From: Bacteroidaceae bacterium | GTDB taxonomy: Bacteria; Bacteroidota; Bacteroidia; Bacteroidales; Bacteroidaceae | DNA: 41,664 nt | Direction of reading: 5' to 3' | Assembly (NCBI GenBank): GCA_017556045.1 | Contig: JAFZFF010000058.1 | Coordinates: forward strand, 1 to 41,664 | In this document: positions 32,476-41,054 of the stretch, piece after piece | Layout of the letters: each line of letters opens with the position of its first letter | Position numbering within the stretch: position 1 is the stretch's first letter | The notes under the pieces: model-generated | Databases searched by the model: none | Told to the model about the DNA's origin: nothing | The model's input: the letters and a program-made list of their open reading frames with translations, nothing else | Translations under genes and position numbers: made by a program

Positions 32476-35409
32476 TCATTGCTTGGCTGTAAGGAATTCA
32501 AGGATGGAAACCATCACAAGGTTGCGGTCACCATGGTGACGTATGGCCTCGAAGGGAAAGCCCAAGATGATGGAGCGATATGAACCGCTGTAGGCTACGG
32601 CTGCACTACTGCGACTATGCTCATACACGAAGGGGGTGAAGGCGCCCGTGTGAGGGTTTAGTACTTCAGGACGAGTGACGGCATAGTGCTCAGGATTGAT
32701 CCAGCGAGGAATCTCGAGGGTAGTACCAAGGCCGCAGATGCCATGTTCGCTCCAGTCTTTGATATATCCTCCAGTCTCGGCGTGTAAGATGTTTTGCAAG
32801 AGGGCTTGTGTAGGTGCATGAATCTGGCTCTCTTCGCCGAGGTACGAACCGCTGATAAGCAATGAACCTCCCTGTGCCGTGTAGTCGCTGAGGATGGCAT
32901 ACATCGCAGGAGTGATGGTGTTGTAGGGAGTGTGGTGCATGAGAGAGCTGTCGGTATGGCGCTGTAGTCCCATGTATACATCGGCAACATCAAAAGCGTG
33001 GGGCTTGATAATACCCTCTTCGAAGGCTTGGCGGCTACATGATACGAAGCTATAGCCTGCGGCTTTGATAGCGCTACCGTGTACGGAAGCATAATCCATA
33101 GTATTGCCAGCCATGTAGGTTAGGTCAAGTTCTTCGCCACTGGCTCCTTGCTGTAGTGACTCGTCGGGATTGCTGACCTGTGAGCGTGAGAACTCATATT
33201 GAAGTCCGCTGTAGGCACTGGTTCCTATGTAGGGTACTCCAGGGTCTGCCAGAAGATCAAAACCTGCCTCGGTCTGTGTGTTTACTACAGCTGGTCCATC
33301 GATGCGCTGGAATCCATTGACTACTAAGACTTTGCCTTTAGAGTCTGATGCGATATGTGCGGAGAGCACTTCGGAGGGGAAGCTCTCACCACCACGATTG
33401 ATAGCGGTGACTTTGAAGCTGTATAGGCGGTTGTGCTCCAAGGTTACATCGCAAGCTGTAGAGTTGATGCGTTGGCCGTTGTCCCAGCCCAAATCGCCAA
33501 GGCGGGTGTATAGGATATATCCTTCAGGGTTAGCTGATGGCTCTTGGCTGTCTTTGGTAGGACGCCAAGTAAGGCGTACACGATCAGTGCCGGAAAAGTC
33601 GATGGCAAAGGCTTGTACGGGTAGTGGCTGTACGGTATACTTGGTGCCGTGCATCTCTGCTGTATAGCGCAATATGCCCTTGTAGATAGCTCGCGAAGCG
33701 ATAAACTTGAAGTGTGGGTCATGGGCATAGCGCATGTCGGCGAAGTTTTGATGTGATAGGAGCTCTATGATGCACGAAGGCACTTCTGGAAGGCGGGATT
33801 CGCTGTAATTCCTGTCCCACATGGCACGTCGGGCGAGGGGAGTGGTGGCTGCATTAGCTACATCGGCATAGATATGGCTCTGCACGATATCAGTAAGGTC
33901 GCGAGAAGTGTGACGTGAGAGTGTACCGTTGCCTAAGCGACTATTATTGTAGGCGGTAGTGTAGATGCCGAGGGTACCTATAGTGGTGTCGTCTTTACGG
34001 ATACCGGCATCGGTGTGGAGGCTTAGACTCAGCTCTACAGGCACTCGCAAACCACTACTGTCGGGGCAGTACACTGAACCTCCGAGGAGGTAGTTGGCTG
34101 TGAGAGAACGGCAGTTGATGTCTTCGGCATAGTCCTTCTCTCCCTTGTAGTTAGCATATCGCTCTTCAGGGAATCCAGCCCATTGTGTGTGATAACGAGC
34201 ACCTTCGTAGTAGCGAGGCAGTCGGCTGGTATGTATCGTATCAGCGTCGCCACGGCTTATGAGGGCGCTACCTCCACCAAAGCGTACGGCATCGGCACTT
34301 ATTGTACCAGTGTGTTTGCTTTGGTTGGTGAGTACTACCATCTGATTGTTGTGGCGTCCTGCTTCGAATTCGTAGGTGCCAAGGTATACCCATGTGCCTC
34401 CTCCCATTTGTTGGTTTACCTTAAGGTGCGTCGTGCCGCCAGCATGTAATATGGTGTAGTTGGCATCGGGTACGCTTGTAGGAAGACTCTGATAGCTGAC
34501 ATATACGGCATAGTGTCCACGTTCGGGAATGTTGGGTATCCACAAAGAGGCACTCTCTGTGCTCTTGTCATTGGTTGCGGTCTGCATGGTGCGACTGGTG
34601 CCATTATTGAAAGGATTCTCTCCGTGGTATAATGTGCCTTGGGGTGTGGCAAAGCCTGGTGTGTGGGTCCCCCATTGTGCCTTGCGTCCTTTTTCCTCTA
34701 CGTATAGTCCACAATCATTACTGTTGATATCATTGTCTATGATGATGTTGTAGGGTTGGCGGTCACGTTCGCGTGCACTGAATACCACGGCGCCCGCATT
34801 CTCAAGCATTGGGGTGAGGTAGGGGAGTACGATAGACTGAGAGAGCAAGTCTTCACGTGTGCTGTAGAGTGAAGGACGTTGCCACTTCCAGCGTATTTCG
34901 TCGTTCTTGAAGAAGCGCCCATGGCTGGGAGTGATGGCCATATGGCGGCCTTGGAGTCCCTCGCTGATGGCATAGGGACGCGATGTGTTAGTTATCCATG
35001 CTGCATCGTTGTGATTGACTTTTCCCCAAAGGCGTGTGGCGTCTTTTTCTTTGCGGTAGAGGTTGGGGATGAGGTCGTCAATACTCTTATTATCTACTAA
35101 GATGGTGATATTATAGTAGTTGACGGGACCAGGCAGTATGTTACGCAAATCTTCGTATATCTTTGCTGTAGTCTCGGGACGGAAGGGTTGGTATGCAAAA
35201 TTTGCATTAGCATGGACGATGAGGGTGCGCTTCTTAGGGTCGAGTTGTGTGCGTAGAAGTTTACATGTGCCTAAATCAATGTCAGGCGATTCGTAGTTGC
35301 GAAAATACTCTTTAAGGCGCTTCTCTACAACTTTTTGTTGTGATTGTGCCGATGCATCTGTCAGTGCAAGACAGCTTAGTAGGAGGATTGTTAATATTCT
35401 TAATCTCAT
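32476..35409 (-). CDS. Secreted peptidoglycan amidase with inserted golvesin-like domain
   Basis: Predicted N-acetylmuramoyl-L-alanine amidase (Amidase_3 type) split by an insertion; homologues in this phylum are often labelled xanthan lyase or golvesin-like. The 977-residue product has a signal peptide (cut near ASAQ, residue 22). The first amidase half has MAITPSHGRF (His163) and STREDLLSQS (Glu186). A golvesin-like beta-domain lies at about 255-380 (ESASLWIPNIPERGHYAVYV ... VYLGTYEFEAGRHNNQMVVL). The second amidase half has LSLHTDAGI (His465) and IELLSHQNFADMRY (Glu549). A fibronectin type III domain is at about 595-690, then a Rossmann-like ~290-residue C-terminal domain from KVLVVNGFQRIDGP. 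Zinc ligands and catalytic Glu are all present, so an active enzyme is likely. Confidence 0.8.
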   Translation of the reverse strand: MRLRILTILLLSCLALTDASAQSQQKVVEKRLKEYFRNYESPDIDLGTCKLLRTQLDPKKRTLIVHANANFAYQPFRPETTAKIYEDLRNILPGPVNYYNITILVDNKSIDDLIPNLYRKEKDATRLWGKVNHNDAAWITNTSRPYAISEGLQGRHMAITPSHGRFFKNDEIRWKWQRPSLYSTREDLLSQSIVLPYLTPMLENAGAVVFSARERDRQPYNIIIDNDINSNDCGLYVEEKGRKAQWGTHTPGFATPQGTLYHGENPFNNGTSRTMQTATNDKSTESASLWIPNIPERGHYAVYVSYQSLPTSVPDANYTILHAGGTTHLKVNQQMGGGTWVYLGTYEFEAGRHNNQMVVLTNQSKHTGTISADAVRFGGGSALISRGDADTIHTSRLPRYYEGARYHTQWAGFPEERYANYKGEKDYAEDINCRSLTANYLLGGSVYCPDSSGLRVPVELSLSLHTDAGIRKDDTTIGTLGIYTTAYNNSRLGNGTLSRHTSRDLTDIVQSHIYADVANAATTPLARRAMWDRNYSESRLPEVPSCIIELLSHQNFADMRYAHDPHFKFIASRAIYKGILRYTAEMHGTKYTVQPLPVQAFAIDFSGTDRVRLTWRPTKDSQEPSANPEGYILYTRLGDLGWDNGQRINSTACDVTLEHNRLYSFKVTAINRGGESFPSEVLSAHIASDSKGKVLVVNGFQRIDGPAVVNTQTEAGFDLLADPGVPYIGTSAYSGLQYEFSRSQVSNPDESLQQGASGEELDLTYMAGNTMDYASVHGSAIKAAGYSFVSCSRQAFEEGIIKPHAFDVADVYMGLQRHTDSSLMHHTPYNTITPAMYAILSDYTAQGGSLLISGSYLGEESQIHAPTQALLQNILHAETGGYIKDWSEHGICGLGTTLEIPRWINPEHYAVTRPEVLNPHTGAFTPFVYEHSRSSAAVAYSGSYRSIILGFPFEAIRHHGDRNLVMVSILEFLTAKQ

Positions 35410-35507
35410 TGTACCTTACGCTAGTAGATAAAATAAGAGATAAAAGACTATGCTGGCCCTCACGGTAGAGAACTCTAATCTTTCATCTCTCCTCTTTCAA
35501 TCTGTAG

Positions 35508-35904
35508 TGGAGCTGGAGGGAATCGAACCCTCGTCCAAACGAGGAAATCATGCGCTTTCTACATGCTTATCTTTGCCTTCGGTTTTCGTGCGTAAGCAAG
35601 ACCAAAGCCACCAACTTACGCCTTATCCTCTAAATCTTCGCCTATGGCGCGAGGCCGCCATTAGCTATTCCCGATTTTGCTGCACCACCATATCGACGAG
35701 CTTCGGAAAAAGAGCGTTCGGGTGATGTCTCGTTTCAGCACCTTGTGCCGAAATAAAGCTTATCTACTGTGCTTCGATTAAGCAGCGAGAGCGTAATTGT
35801 TTTCGCCAATTAATTCTTTGCATGATTGATATTTAAGTGCTAACCAAGCAACGCACTGCATGCTTACACACCATCTCGGCCCGCTGTCAAATCCAGTCAA
35901 CCCC
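35508..35904 (-). ncRNA. ssrA: Transfer-messenger RNA
   Basis: Ribosome rescue RNA, ~397 nt. The 5' end GGGGTTGACTGGATTTGACA and the 3' end GGGTTCGATTCCCTCCAGCT plus CCA-like discriminator form the tRNA-like domain: acceptor GGGGTTG pairs with CAGCTCC with two G-U pairs. CCA is not fully encoded (next bases CTA). The tag reading frame, GGC GAA AAC AAT TAC GCT CTC GCT GCT TAA at 35778-35807, gives GENNYALAA. A promoter with TATCTTTG (35920-35927) and CTTG 20 nt upstream precedes it. Confidence 0.97.
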
Positions 35905-35919
35905 GATGAAATGTCTTTG

Positions 35920-35951
35920 CAAAGATAGTGTATGGTCTGATAAAAAACAAG
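35920..35951 (-). promoter_or_regulatory. Promoter of ssrA
   Basis: TATCTTTG (35920-35927) preceded at 20 nt by CTTG (35948-35951, one base from TTTG), minus strand, 16 nt before the mature 5' end. Confidence 0.7.
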
Positions 35952-36013
35952 TCTCTGTAGGTGAAAGTTGAGAAAATGTTCTGAATTTCTTTTCTCGGAT
36001 GTGTCGTAAAAGA

Positions 36014-36052
36014 AACTTGGGCAGTCGAGACGATTGCTGACTACCCAAGTTT
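36014..36052 (-). terminator. Terminator of rny
   Basis: AACTTGGGCAGTC pairs with GACTACCCAAGTT with one mismatch, 16 nt past the rny stop. Confidence 0.6.
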
Positions 36053-36067
36053 TATGGAAACGATGGA

Positions 36068-37612
36068 TTAACGTGCGTAGCTTACGGCACGTGTTTCGCG
36101 GATAACCGTAATCTTTACCTGACCGGGATAGGTCATCTCATCCTGAATCTTCTTGGCGATATCTGCAGAGAGTGTCTCTGTGGTCTTATCGTCAATCTTG
36201 TCAGCACCTACGATGACACGGAGCTCGCGACCTGCTTGGATAGCATAGGTCTTGGTAACGCCGGGGTAAGACATTGCAATCTGTTCAAGGTCGTTGAGGC
36301 GCTTGATGTATGCCTCTACGATTTCGCGGCGTGCGCCAGGACGTGCTCCTGAGATTGCGTCACATACCTGTACGATGGGAGCTAACAGAGAGTCCATCTC
36401 AATCTCGTCATGGTGAGCACCGATAGCATTGCAGATATCTGGCTTCTCCTTGTACTTCTCTGCAAGCTTCATACCGTAGAGTGCATGTGGCAACTCGTTC
36501 TCCTCATCGGGAACCTTACCTATATCGTGCAAGAGACCTGCGCGCTTAGCTTTCTTAGGATTCAAGCCAAGTTCAGCTGCCATTACAGAACAGAGGTTGG
36601 CTGTCTCGCGGGCGTGCTGTAAGAGGTTTTGGCCGTATGATGAACGATACTTCATCTTACCGATGATACGGATGAGCTCGGGGTGCAAGCCATGTATGCC
36701 GAGGTCGATGGTAGTGCGCTTACCTGTTTCGATGATTTCCTCCTCTACTTGCTTCTTAACCTTGGCTACTACTTCTTCGATGCGTGCAGGGTGGATACGT
36801 CCGTCAGTTACCAATTGATGGAGTGCCAAGCGGGCGATCTCACGGCGTACGGGGTCGAAGGCCGAGATTACGATAGCTTCGGGGGTATCGTCAACAACGA
36901 TTTCTACACCAGTAGCAGCTTCGAGGGCGCGGATATTACGACCTTCGCGACCAATGATGCGGCCCTTCATTTCGTCTGAGTCGATATGGAATACTGTTAC
37001 TGAGTTTTCGATGGCAGCTTCTGTTGCAACTCGCTGGATTGACTGAATCACAATGCGCTTAGCCTCTTTGTTTGCAGTCATCTTTGCATCGTCCATGATC
37101 TCATTGATGTATGATGCTGCTTGGGTTTTAGCTTCTGCCTTCATAGACTCTACGAGTTGCTCGCGTGCCTCCTCTGCGGTAAGTCCGCCAATTGTCTCAA
37201 GACGCTCGCGCTCCTGCTTCTGCAGGTTTTCGAGCTCTGCCTGCTTTTCGTTTACGATGTGAAGCTGTTCGTCAAGATTTGCTTTTATAGCTTCAACTTC
37301 ATTGCGACGGCGTTGGTTCTCGCTTTGCTGCTGATTGAGCTGGAGCTCGCGCTGTTTGATGCGGCTCTCTGCTTGTTGTAGCTTCTGGCTACGTGCAGCT
37401 ACCTCTTTTTCTAATTCTGCTTTTTTGTTGAGGAACTTCTCCTTTACTTCGAGGAGTTTGTTTTTCTTCATTACTTCTCCCTGTGCCTCAGCCTCTTCGA
37501 GAATGCGTTTGGCTTTTGATTTTGCGCCGGAGAAAGCAATGACGTAAGTGAGTGCGGCGCCAATGGCGAGGCCGACTACTCCGACAATTACCGGTATTAA
37601 ATACGTTGTCAT
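36068..37612 (-). CDS. rny: Ribonuclease Y
   Basis: Membrane-anchored endoribonuclease initiating mRNA decay. The 514-residue product has one N-terminal helix (about 5-27) and a long charged coiled coil (about 30-165). A KH RNA-binding domain has [10 protein letters not shown] at 217-226. The HD metal phosphohydrolase domain has LLHDIGK (His362-Asp363) and [11 protein letters not shown] (His400-401). Length and order are textbook for RNase Y. It is the third gene of the coiled-coil protein - zapA - rny run, separated from zapA by 109 nt containing a stem structure. Confidence 0.96.
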   Translation of the reverse strand: MTTYLIPVIVGVVGLAIGAALTYVIAFSGAKSKAKRILEEAEAQGEVMKKNKLLEVKEKFLNKKAELEKEVAARSQKLQQAESRIKQRELQLNQQQSENQRRRNEVEAIKANLDEQLHIVNEKQAELENLQKQERERLETIGGLTAEEAREQLVESMKAEAKTQAASYINEIMDDAKMTANKEAKRIVIQSIQRVATEAAIENSVTVFHIDSDEMKGRIIGREGRNIRALEAATGVEIVVDDTPEAIVISAFDPVRREIARLALHQLVTDGRIHPARIEEVVAKVKKQVEEEIIETGKRTTIDLGIHGLHPELIRIIGKMKYRSSYGQNLLQHARETANLCSVMAAELGLNPKKAKRAGLLHDIGKVPDEENELPHALYGMKLAEKYKEKPDICNAIGAHHDEIEMDSLLAPIVQVCDAISGARPGARREIVEAYIKRLNDLEQIAMSYPGVTKTYAIQAGRELRVIVGADKIDDKTTETLSADIAKKIQDEMTYPGQVKITVIRETRAVSYAR

Positions 37613-37643
37613 AACTGGTTACTTAATGTTTATTAATAAAAAT

Positions 37644-37693
37644 GCACCGCATGTGGCGTATGAAGTATGCCTTCTTTACGTCCCAAGCAGTGC
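37644..37693 (-). other. Stem structure in the zapA-rny gap
   Basis: On the minus strand GCACTGC (37687-37693) pairs with GCGGTGC (37644-37650) over 7 bp. Inside are CGTA/TACG and GAAG/CTTC stems with a GCATA loop. The outer arm is followed by ATTTTTATT. It reads as an attenuator or internal terminator, or a small structured RNA. Confidence 0.45.
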
Positions 37694-37721
37694 GTGGTTA
37701 TACCTTTATATATATAATAGG

Positions 37722-38030
37722 TCAAACGTTGATATCGTTGTCTGCCAAGTATTCGTCAAGTTTTATGCTGAGCTCTTCGAACTTCTCTTGGTAGGGGCGG
37801 GTATCTGTGCGCATCTTTTCTTGTTGGTACAGTACTCCTATGTGAAGTGCCACTATGGCAAGATACTTTTCGGATGTCTGTCCCGGGAAATGCTCACGGT
37901 ACACGTTTAACTTATCGTTAATGTGCTTTGCAGCTTTTCGTATGGCTTCTTCTTCCTTCGGGTCAATCCAAAGTTGGAAAGCCAATCCTGCAATATACAC
38001 GTTAATTCTCTGTCGGTCGGTAGGCATCAT
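37722..38030 (-). CDS. zapA: Cell division protein ZapA
   Basis: Small cytoplasmic protein that cross-links FtsZ filaments at midcell. The 102-residue product has the ZapA head (RQRINVYIAGLAFQLWIDPK, then EEEAIRKAAKHINDKLNVYR) and a C-terminal coiled coil (KFEELSIKLDEYLADND). The segment SEKYLAIVALHIGVLYQQEK fits the family. It lies 5 nt after the coiled-coil protein gene and upstream of rny. Confidence 0.88.
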   Translation of the reverse strand: MMPTDRQRINVYIAGLAFQLWIDPKEEEAIRKAAKHINDKLNVYREHFPGQTSEKYLAIVALHIGVLYQQEKMRTDTRPYQEKFEELSIKLDEYLADNDINV

Positions 38031-38035
38031 AGCAT

Positions 38036-38353
38036 TTATATCGTTTGCTTCGAGGCATTAAGTAGTGCTATGCACCTATCCACTTCACGCACTAACTTGG
38101 ATAACCTTCTTTGTGTGTTGCCTATCTCTGTGTCGTCAACACTGATTATCTTTGCTAGTTTGAGGTCTGCGTAGGATTTCTCGAGTAGCGCGTATTGCTT
38201 GTGCGCTTCGTCTAACTCTGCGGATTGCTGGTCTACCTGCTCTCGCAATGCTGAGTTCTCTTCAGACAGTTGCGTGTAAGCATCCATTAGCCTGCGTAGC
38301 TTCGACTCAAAGTTTTTGACTACAATTTCATCTACTTCCGTCATCTTAATCAA
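38036..38353 (-). CDS. Coiled-coil protein upstream of zapA
   Basis: A 105-residue soluble protein that is almost entirely a predicted coiled coil (FESKLRRLMDAYTQLSEENS, then ALREQVDQQSAELDEAHKQY and ALLEKSYADLKLAK). In E. coli a small coiled-coil protein, ZapB, works with ZapA; the linkage here suggests a comparable partner, but that is inference from position and shape, not homology. It starts the operon; M4 at 38344 is an alternative start since the likely transcription start is near 38356. Confidence 0.7.
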   Translation of the reverse strand: MIKMTEVDEIVVKNFESKLRRLMDAYTQLSEENSALREQVDQQSAELDEAHKQYALLEKSYADLKLAKIISVDDTEIGNTQRRLSKLVREVDRCIALLNASKQTI

Positions 38354-38362
38354 ACTTCGTTA

Positions 38363-38370
38363 CAAATGTA
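38363..38370 (-). promoter_or_regulatory. Promoter -7 element of the zapA/rny operon
   Basis: TACATTTG on the minus strand, ~10 nt before the first ATG; TTTC at 19-nt spacing (38390-38393) is a weak -33. Confidence 0.5.
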
Positions 38371-38472
38371 AATGTTTTTTTGAAGAAATGAAAGCAAATG
38401 TGTGGAAAAATGCGTTAAAAGACATTCAAACGTTAATTTTCACTCTTTTTCTTCTTTCATACCAAAGAAAAG

Positions 38473-38504
38473 TGTCCGATAACAGCGTTGTGTGTTATCG
38501 GACA
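38473..38504 (-). terminator. Hairpin after the 206-residue protein gene
   Basis: 12-bp perfect stem TGTCCGATAACA (38473-38484) with TGTTATCGGACA (38493-38504), 8-nt loop; ~42 nt past the stop, before the operon at 38.36 kb. Confidence 0.7.
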
Positions 38505-38545
38505 GAATATCTTTATGGATGGCTCCTTATGCCAGGGCGCTTTGT

Positions 38546-39166
38546 TTATTGAGCATCCTTTCTTTTGGGTTCTTTCTTGGCGAGACGAATTACGTTGAAT
38601 ACGAAATTTGTCATCCATTGGCCTGAATAACCCAAAGAGTGCTGCATCTGGCGTACTGCAGCTACGGTCTTAAACATTGCTTCGTCCTTCCAGTTGTTCT
38701 TAGTCAGAATGTTGTTGATAGCAACTTCGGTCTGCGCATAGAGCATCTTCTTGAAGGGGATACGCATGGTATACTTCATCTCATTGCTCACGGCCATCAT
38801 CAAGCTCTCGTTGAAGCGCTGGAACTGGAAGAAATAGCTGTTCACCATATTCATGTTACGGCAGTTCTTCTTGATAGACGCGTCGATCTCCTTGAAGAAG
38901 TTCTCGTCGAGGCTGTAGATCTGCATCAGCATCTTCTTGCAGCGTGACTTCTCGGCGATACCCAACTTGTTGTTTTGTGTGGCAACCTTCAAACTGCGCT
39001 TAAACATGGCGAGGTCGGGCAACATGTTGATGTTGCTGATACCCAAATTGCTTGCCATTACAGCCTGATAATATACGCGGATGAGGGTCATGAAGTCTTC
39101 GATACCTCCAACCTTAGCCTCTTCGTCTGTTGTTTTCTTGCGAAATAAATTACTTAAAATTCCCAT
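38546..39166 (-). CDS. Conserved-looking Bacteroidales protein, unknown function (206 residues)
   Basis: Not recognised beyond the general impression of a Bacteroidales-specific conserved protein. It is helical and basic at both ends (MGILSNLFRKKTTDEEAK; LAKKEPKRKDAQ), without signal or membrane helix. Sequence such as SRCKKMLMQIYSLDENFFKE and NSYFFQFQRFNESLMMAVSN shows no catalytic motif. It has a strong promoter and its own hairpin terminator, so it is an independent transcription unit between guaA and the zapA operon. Confidence 0.7.
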   Translation of the reverse strand: MGILSNLFRKKTTDEEAKVGGIEDFMTLIRVYYQAVMASNLGISNINMLPDLAMFKRSLKVATQNNKLGIAEKSRCKKMLMQIYSLDENFFKEIDASIKKNCRNMNMVNSYFFQFQRFNESLMMAVSNEMKYTMRIPFKKMLYAQTEVAINNILTKNNWKDEAMFKTVAAVRQMQHSLGYSGQWMTNFVFNVIRLAKKEPKRKDAQ

Positions 39167-39184
39167 GTTGAATCAAATTTTGCG

Positions 39185-39216
39185 CAAAAGTACACAAAAG
39201 TTTAGAGTCGGGCAAA
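39185..39216 (-). promoter_or_regulatory. Promoter of the 206-residue protein gene
   Basis: TTTG (39213-39216), 20 nt, TACTTTTG (39185-39192), minus strand: exact match to the Bacteroidota consensus, ~18 nt before the ATG. Confidence 0.88.
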
Positions 39217-39260
39217 CTTATGTTCGCTTTTTGTGTACAATCGGCTCTGTACTTAAATAA

Positions 39261-39295
39261 TCTCGGCTGGCAGATTGTTTCCCTGCCAGCCGAGA
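39261..39295 (-). terminator. Terminator of guaA
   Basis: 13-bp perfect stem (39261-39273 with 39283-39295) and a 9-nt loop, ~37 nt past the guaA stop, followed by TTATTTAA on the minus strand. Confidence 0.8.
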
Positions 39296-39331
39296 TGGTC
39301 GTTTATTGCGGCGCAATGTGTGTTGTATTGA

Positions 39332-40639
39332 TTACTCCCACTCAATTGTTGCGCTGGGCTTCGGTGACATGTCGTAGCAAACGCGGTTTACGGTCTTCAC
39401 CTCATTGAGGATGCGGTCGGTGATCTTCATGAGGATAGCCCAATCAACCTGCTCGATAGTAGCGGTCATGGCGTCAATGGTGTTGACAGCACGGATGATT
39501 ACGGGCCAATCGTATGAACGGGCATTGTCGCGTACACCTACAGACTTGAAGTCGGGCACTACGGTGAAGTACTGCCAAACGGTCTTGTCGAGGCCTGCCT
39601 TTGCGAACTCTTCGCGAAGAATAGCGTCAGACTCACGTACTGCCTCCAAACGGTCGCGTGTGATAGCACCCAAGCAGCGCACGCCGAGACCAGGTCCGGG
39701 GAATGGCTGACGGTATACCATCTCATAAGGTAAGCCGAGCTCGAGACCACATGCGCGAACTTCGTCCTTGAAGAGCTGCTTCAAAGGTTCAACGAGCTCA
39801 AACTGCAAGTCTTCGGGCAGGCCGCCTACGTTGTGGTGGCTCTTTACGCACTTTGCAGTCTTGGTGCCGCTCTCTACGATGTCGGGGTAGATAGTGCCCT
39901 GGCCGAGGTAGCTGATGCCTTCGAGCTTGCGAGCCTCTTCCTCGAATACGCGGATAAACTCGCCGCCGATAATCTTACGCTTCTCCTCGGGGTCAGCTAC
40001 GTTCTCGAGTTTGCTGAGGAAGCGGTCGGTTGCGTCTATATATATAAGGTTGGCGTTGAGCTGGTTTTTGAACATCTCAACTACGGCCTCAGACTCTCCC
40101 TTGCGCATCAAACCATGGTTTACGTGTACGCAAACGAGGTTGTTGCCGATAGCCTTGAGCAACAGAGCTGCTACAACAGAGCTGTCTACGCCACCTGAGA
40201 GGGCGAGCAATACCTTCTTGTCGCCTACCTGACGGCGTACGAGCTCAATCTGATCGGCTACAAAGTTCTTCATATTCCAGTTGGCCTCGGCCTTGCAGGT
40301 GTCAAAAACGAATCCCTTAACTGCAGCCTTGATTTCCTCCTCGTTGTCGGTGAACTGCGCCAACTTGACGTCGCACAATGCCTTGTCGTGGCCAGCAGCC
40401 ATAACGGGGAATCCTGCTTCGTAAATTTCGGGTAGAACGTCGATCTCTACGCCGTCAATCACGTGGTTGGGGCCACCGTTGATGATGATACCCTTTACGT
40501 TAGGCAATGCCTTCAACTCTGCAGCGGTGATGTCGTGCGGATAAATTTCGCTGTACACACCTAATGCGCGGATGGCTCTAGCAAGCACGGTATTCTCGTG
40601 GCTGCCGAGGTCCAAAATTACAATCATGTCTTGTTTCAT
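39332..40639 (-). CDS. guaA: GMP synthase with degenerate, shortened glutaminase domain
   Basis: GMP synthase normally converts XMP to GMP in two parts: a glutaminase (GATase) domain feeding ammonia and an ATP pyrophosphatase that aminates XMP. The synthase half is intact: SGGVDSS P-loop at 148-154, the QGTIYPDIVESG and KSHHNVGGLPEDLQFELVEP region, RQPFPGPGLGVRCLGAITRD, and the C-terminus PKPSATIEWE. The GATase half is only ~115 residues instead of ~190. Alignment by eye to GIPVLGICYGMQ gives GFPVMAAGHDKA, so the nucleophile Cys is Gly83, and the HPE catalytic segment is absent. It should therefore depend on free ammonia or a separate amidotransferase. The start at M1 was kept; M5 is possible. 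A TAACTTTG -7 element is upstream. Confidence 0.9.
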   Translation of the reverse strand: MKQDMIVILDLGSHENTVLARAIRALGVYSEIYPHDITAAELKALPNVKGIIINGGPNHVIDGVEIDVLPEIYEAGFPVMAAGHDKALCDVKLAQFTDNEEEIKAAVKGFVFDTCKAEANWNMKNFVADQIELVRRQVGDKKVLLALSGGVDSSVVAALLLKAIGNNLVCVHVNHGLMRKGESEAVVEMFKNQLNANLIYIDATDRFLSKLENVADPEEKRKIIGGEFIRVFEEEARKLEGISYLGQGTIYPDIVESGTKTAKCVKSHHNVGGLPEDLQFELVEPLKQLFKDEVRACGLELGLPYEMVYRQPFPGPGLGVRCLGAITRDRLEAVRESDAILREEFAKAGLDKTVWQYFTVVPDFKSVGVRDNARSYDWPVIIRAVNTIDAMTATIEQVDWAILMKITDRILNEVKTVNRVCYDMSPKPSATIEWE

Positions 40640-40676
40640 AAAACAATATAAATATTTAAGAACGAATTTTCTGCTG

Positions 40677-40684
40677 CAAAGTTA
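40677..40684 (-). promoter_or_regulatory. -7 element of guaA
   Basis: TAACTTTG on the minus strand, ~37 nt before the guaA ATG; no clear -33 TTTG. The rest of 40640-41021 is A/T-rich with no gene or strong hairpin seen. Confidence 0.55.
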
Positions 40685-41021
40685 AGAAAAATCTTTTTTT
40701 CTTGTTCTTATAGTATGCGATATATTTATAAAAAAATGAGCAGAATGTTGCAGAAAAGCGGATGTTTTTATTGCACCGCCGATACTTTTGGCTTGGTCCT
40801 GCGATAATTATTTATCGGAACTGCGGCATTTTGCTCTTGGTATTCCGATATTTGAGGCTAATCTTGGGAGGAAAATTGAGCTTATTCTACAAAATCTACT
40901 GCAAAATCCATGTGGCAAACTTAGATGTTTGAGGATTTGATGCTCCTGTTCTGAAAATCTTTTTTACGCAAAAAAAGTTATTTTTATGAAAGTTTTAGGT
41001 GTATATGTAAAAAGAATGTCT

Positions 41022-41029
41022 TAAATTTG
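41022..41029 (+). promoter_or_regulatory. -7 element of the micro-lipoprotein/gapA unit
   Basis: TAAATTTG matches TAnnTTTG, 25 nt before the micro-lipoprotein ATG. A -33 TTTG at 19-21 nt is not present. Confidence 0.55.
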
Positions 41030-41054
41030 CACGGAATTAAGAAAAAAGTGGATT

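Noticed and set aside
35450..35725. 91-residue plus-strand ORF over the tmRNA
   Set aside because: Its VELEGIEPSSKRG-type sequence is the translated antisense of the tRNA-like end of tmRNA; a common mis-annotation.
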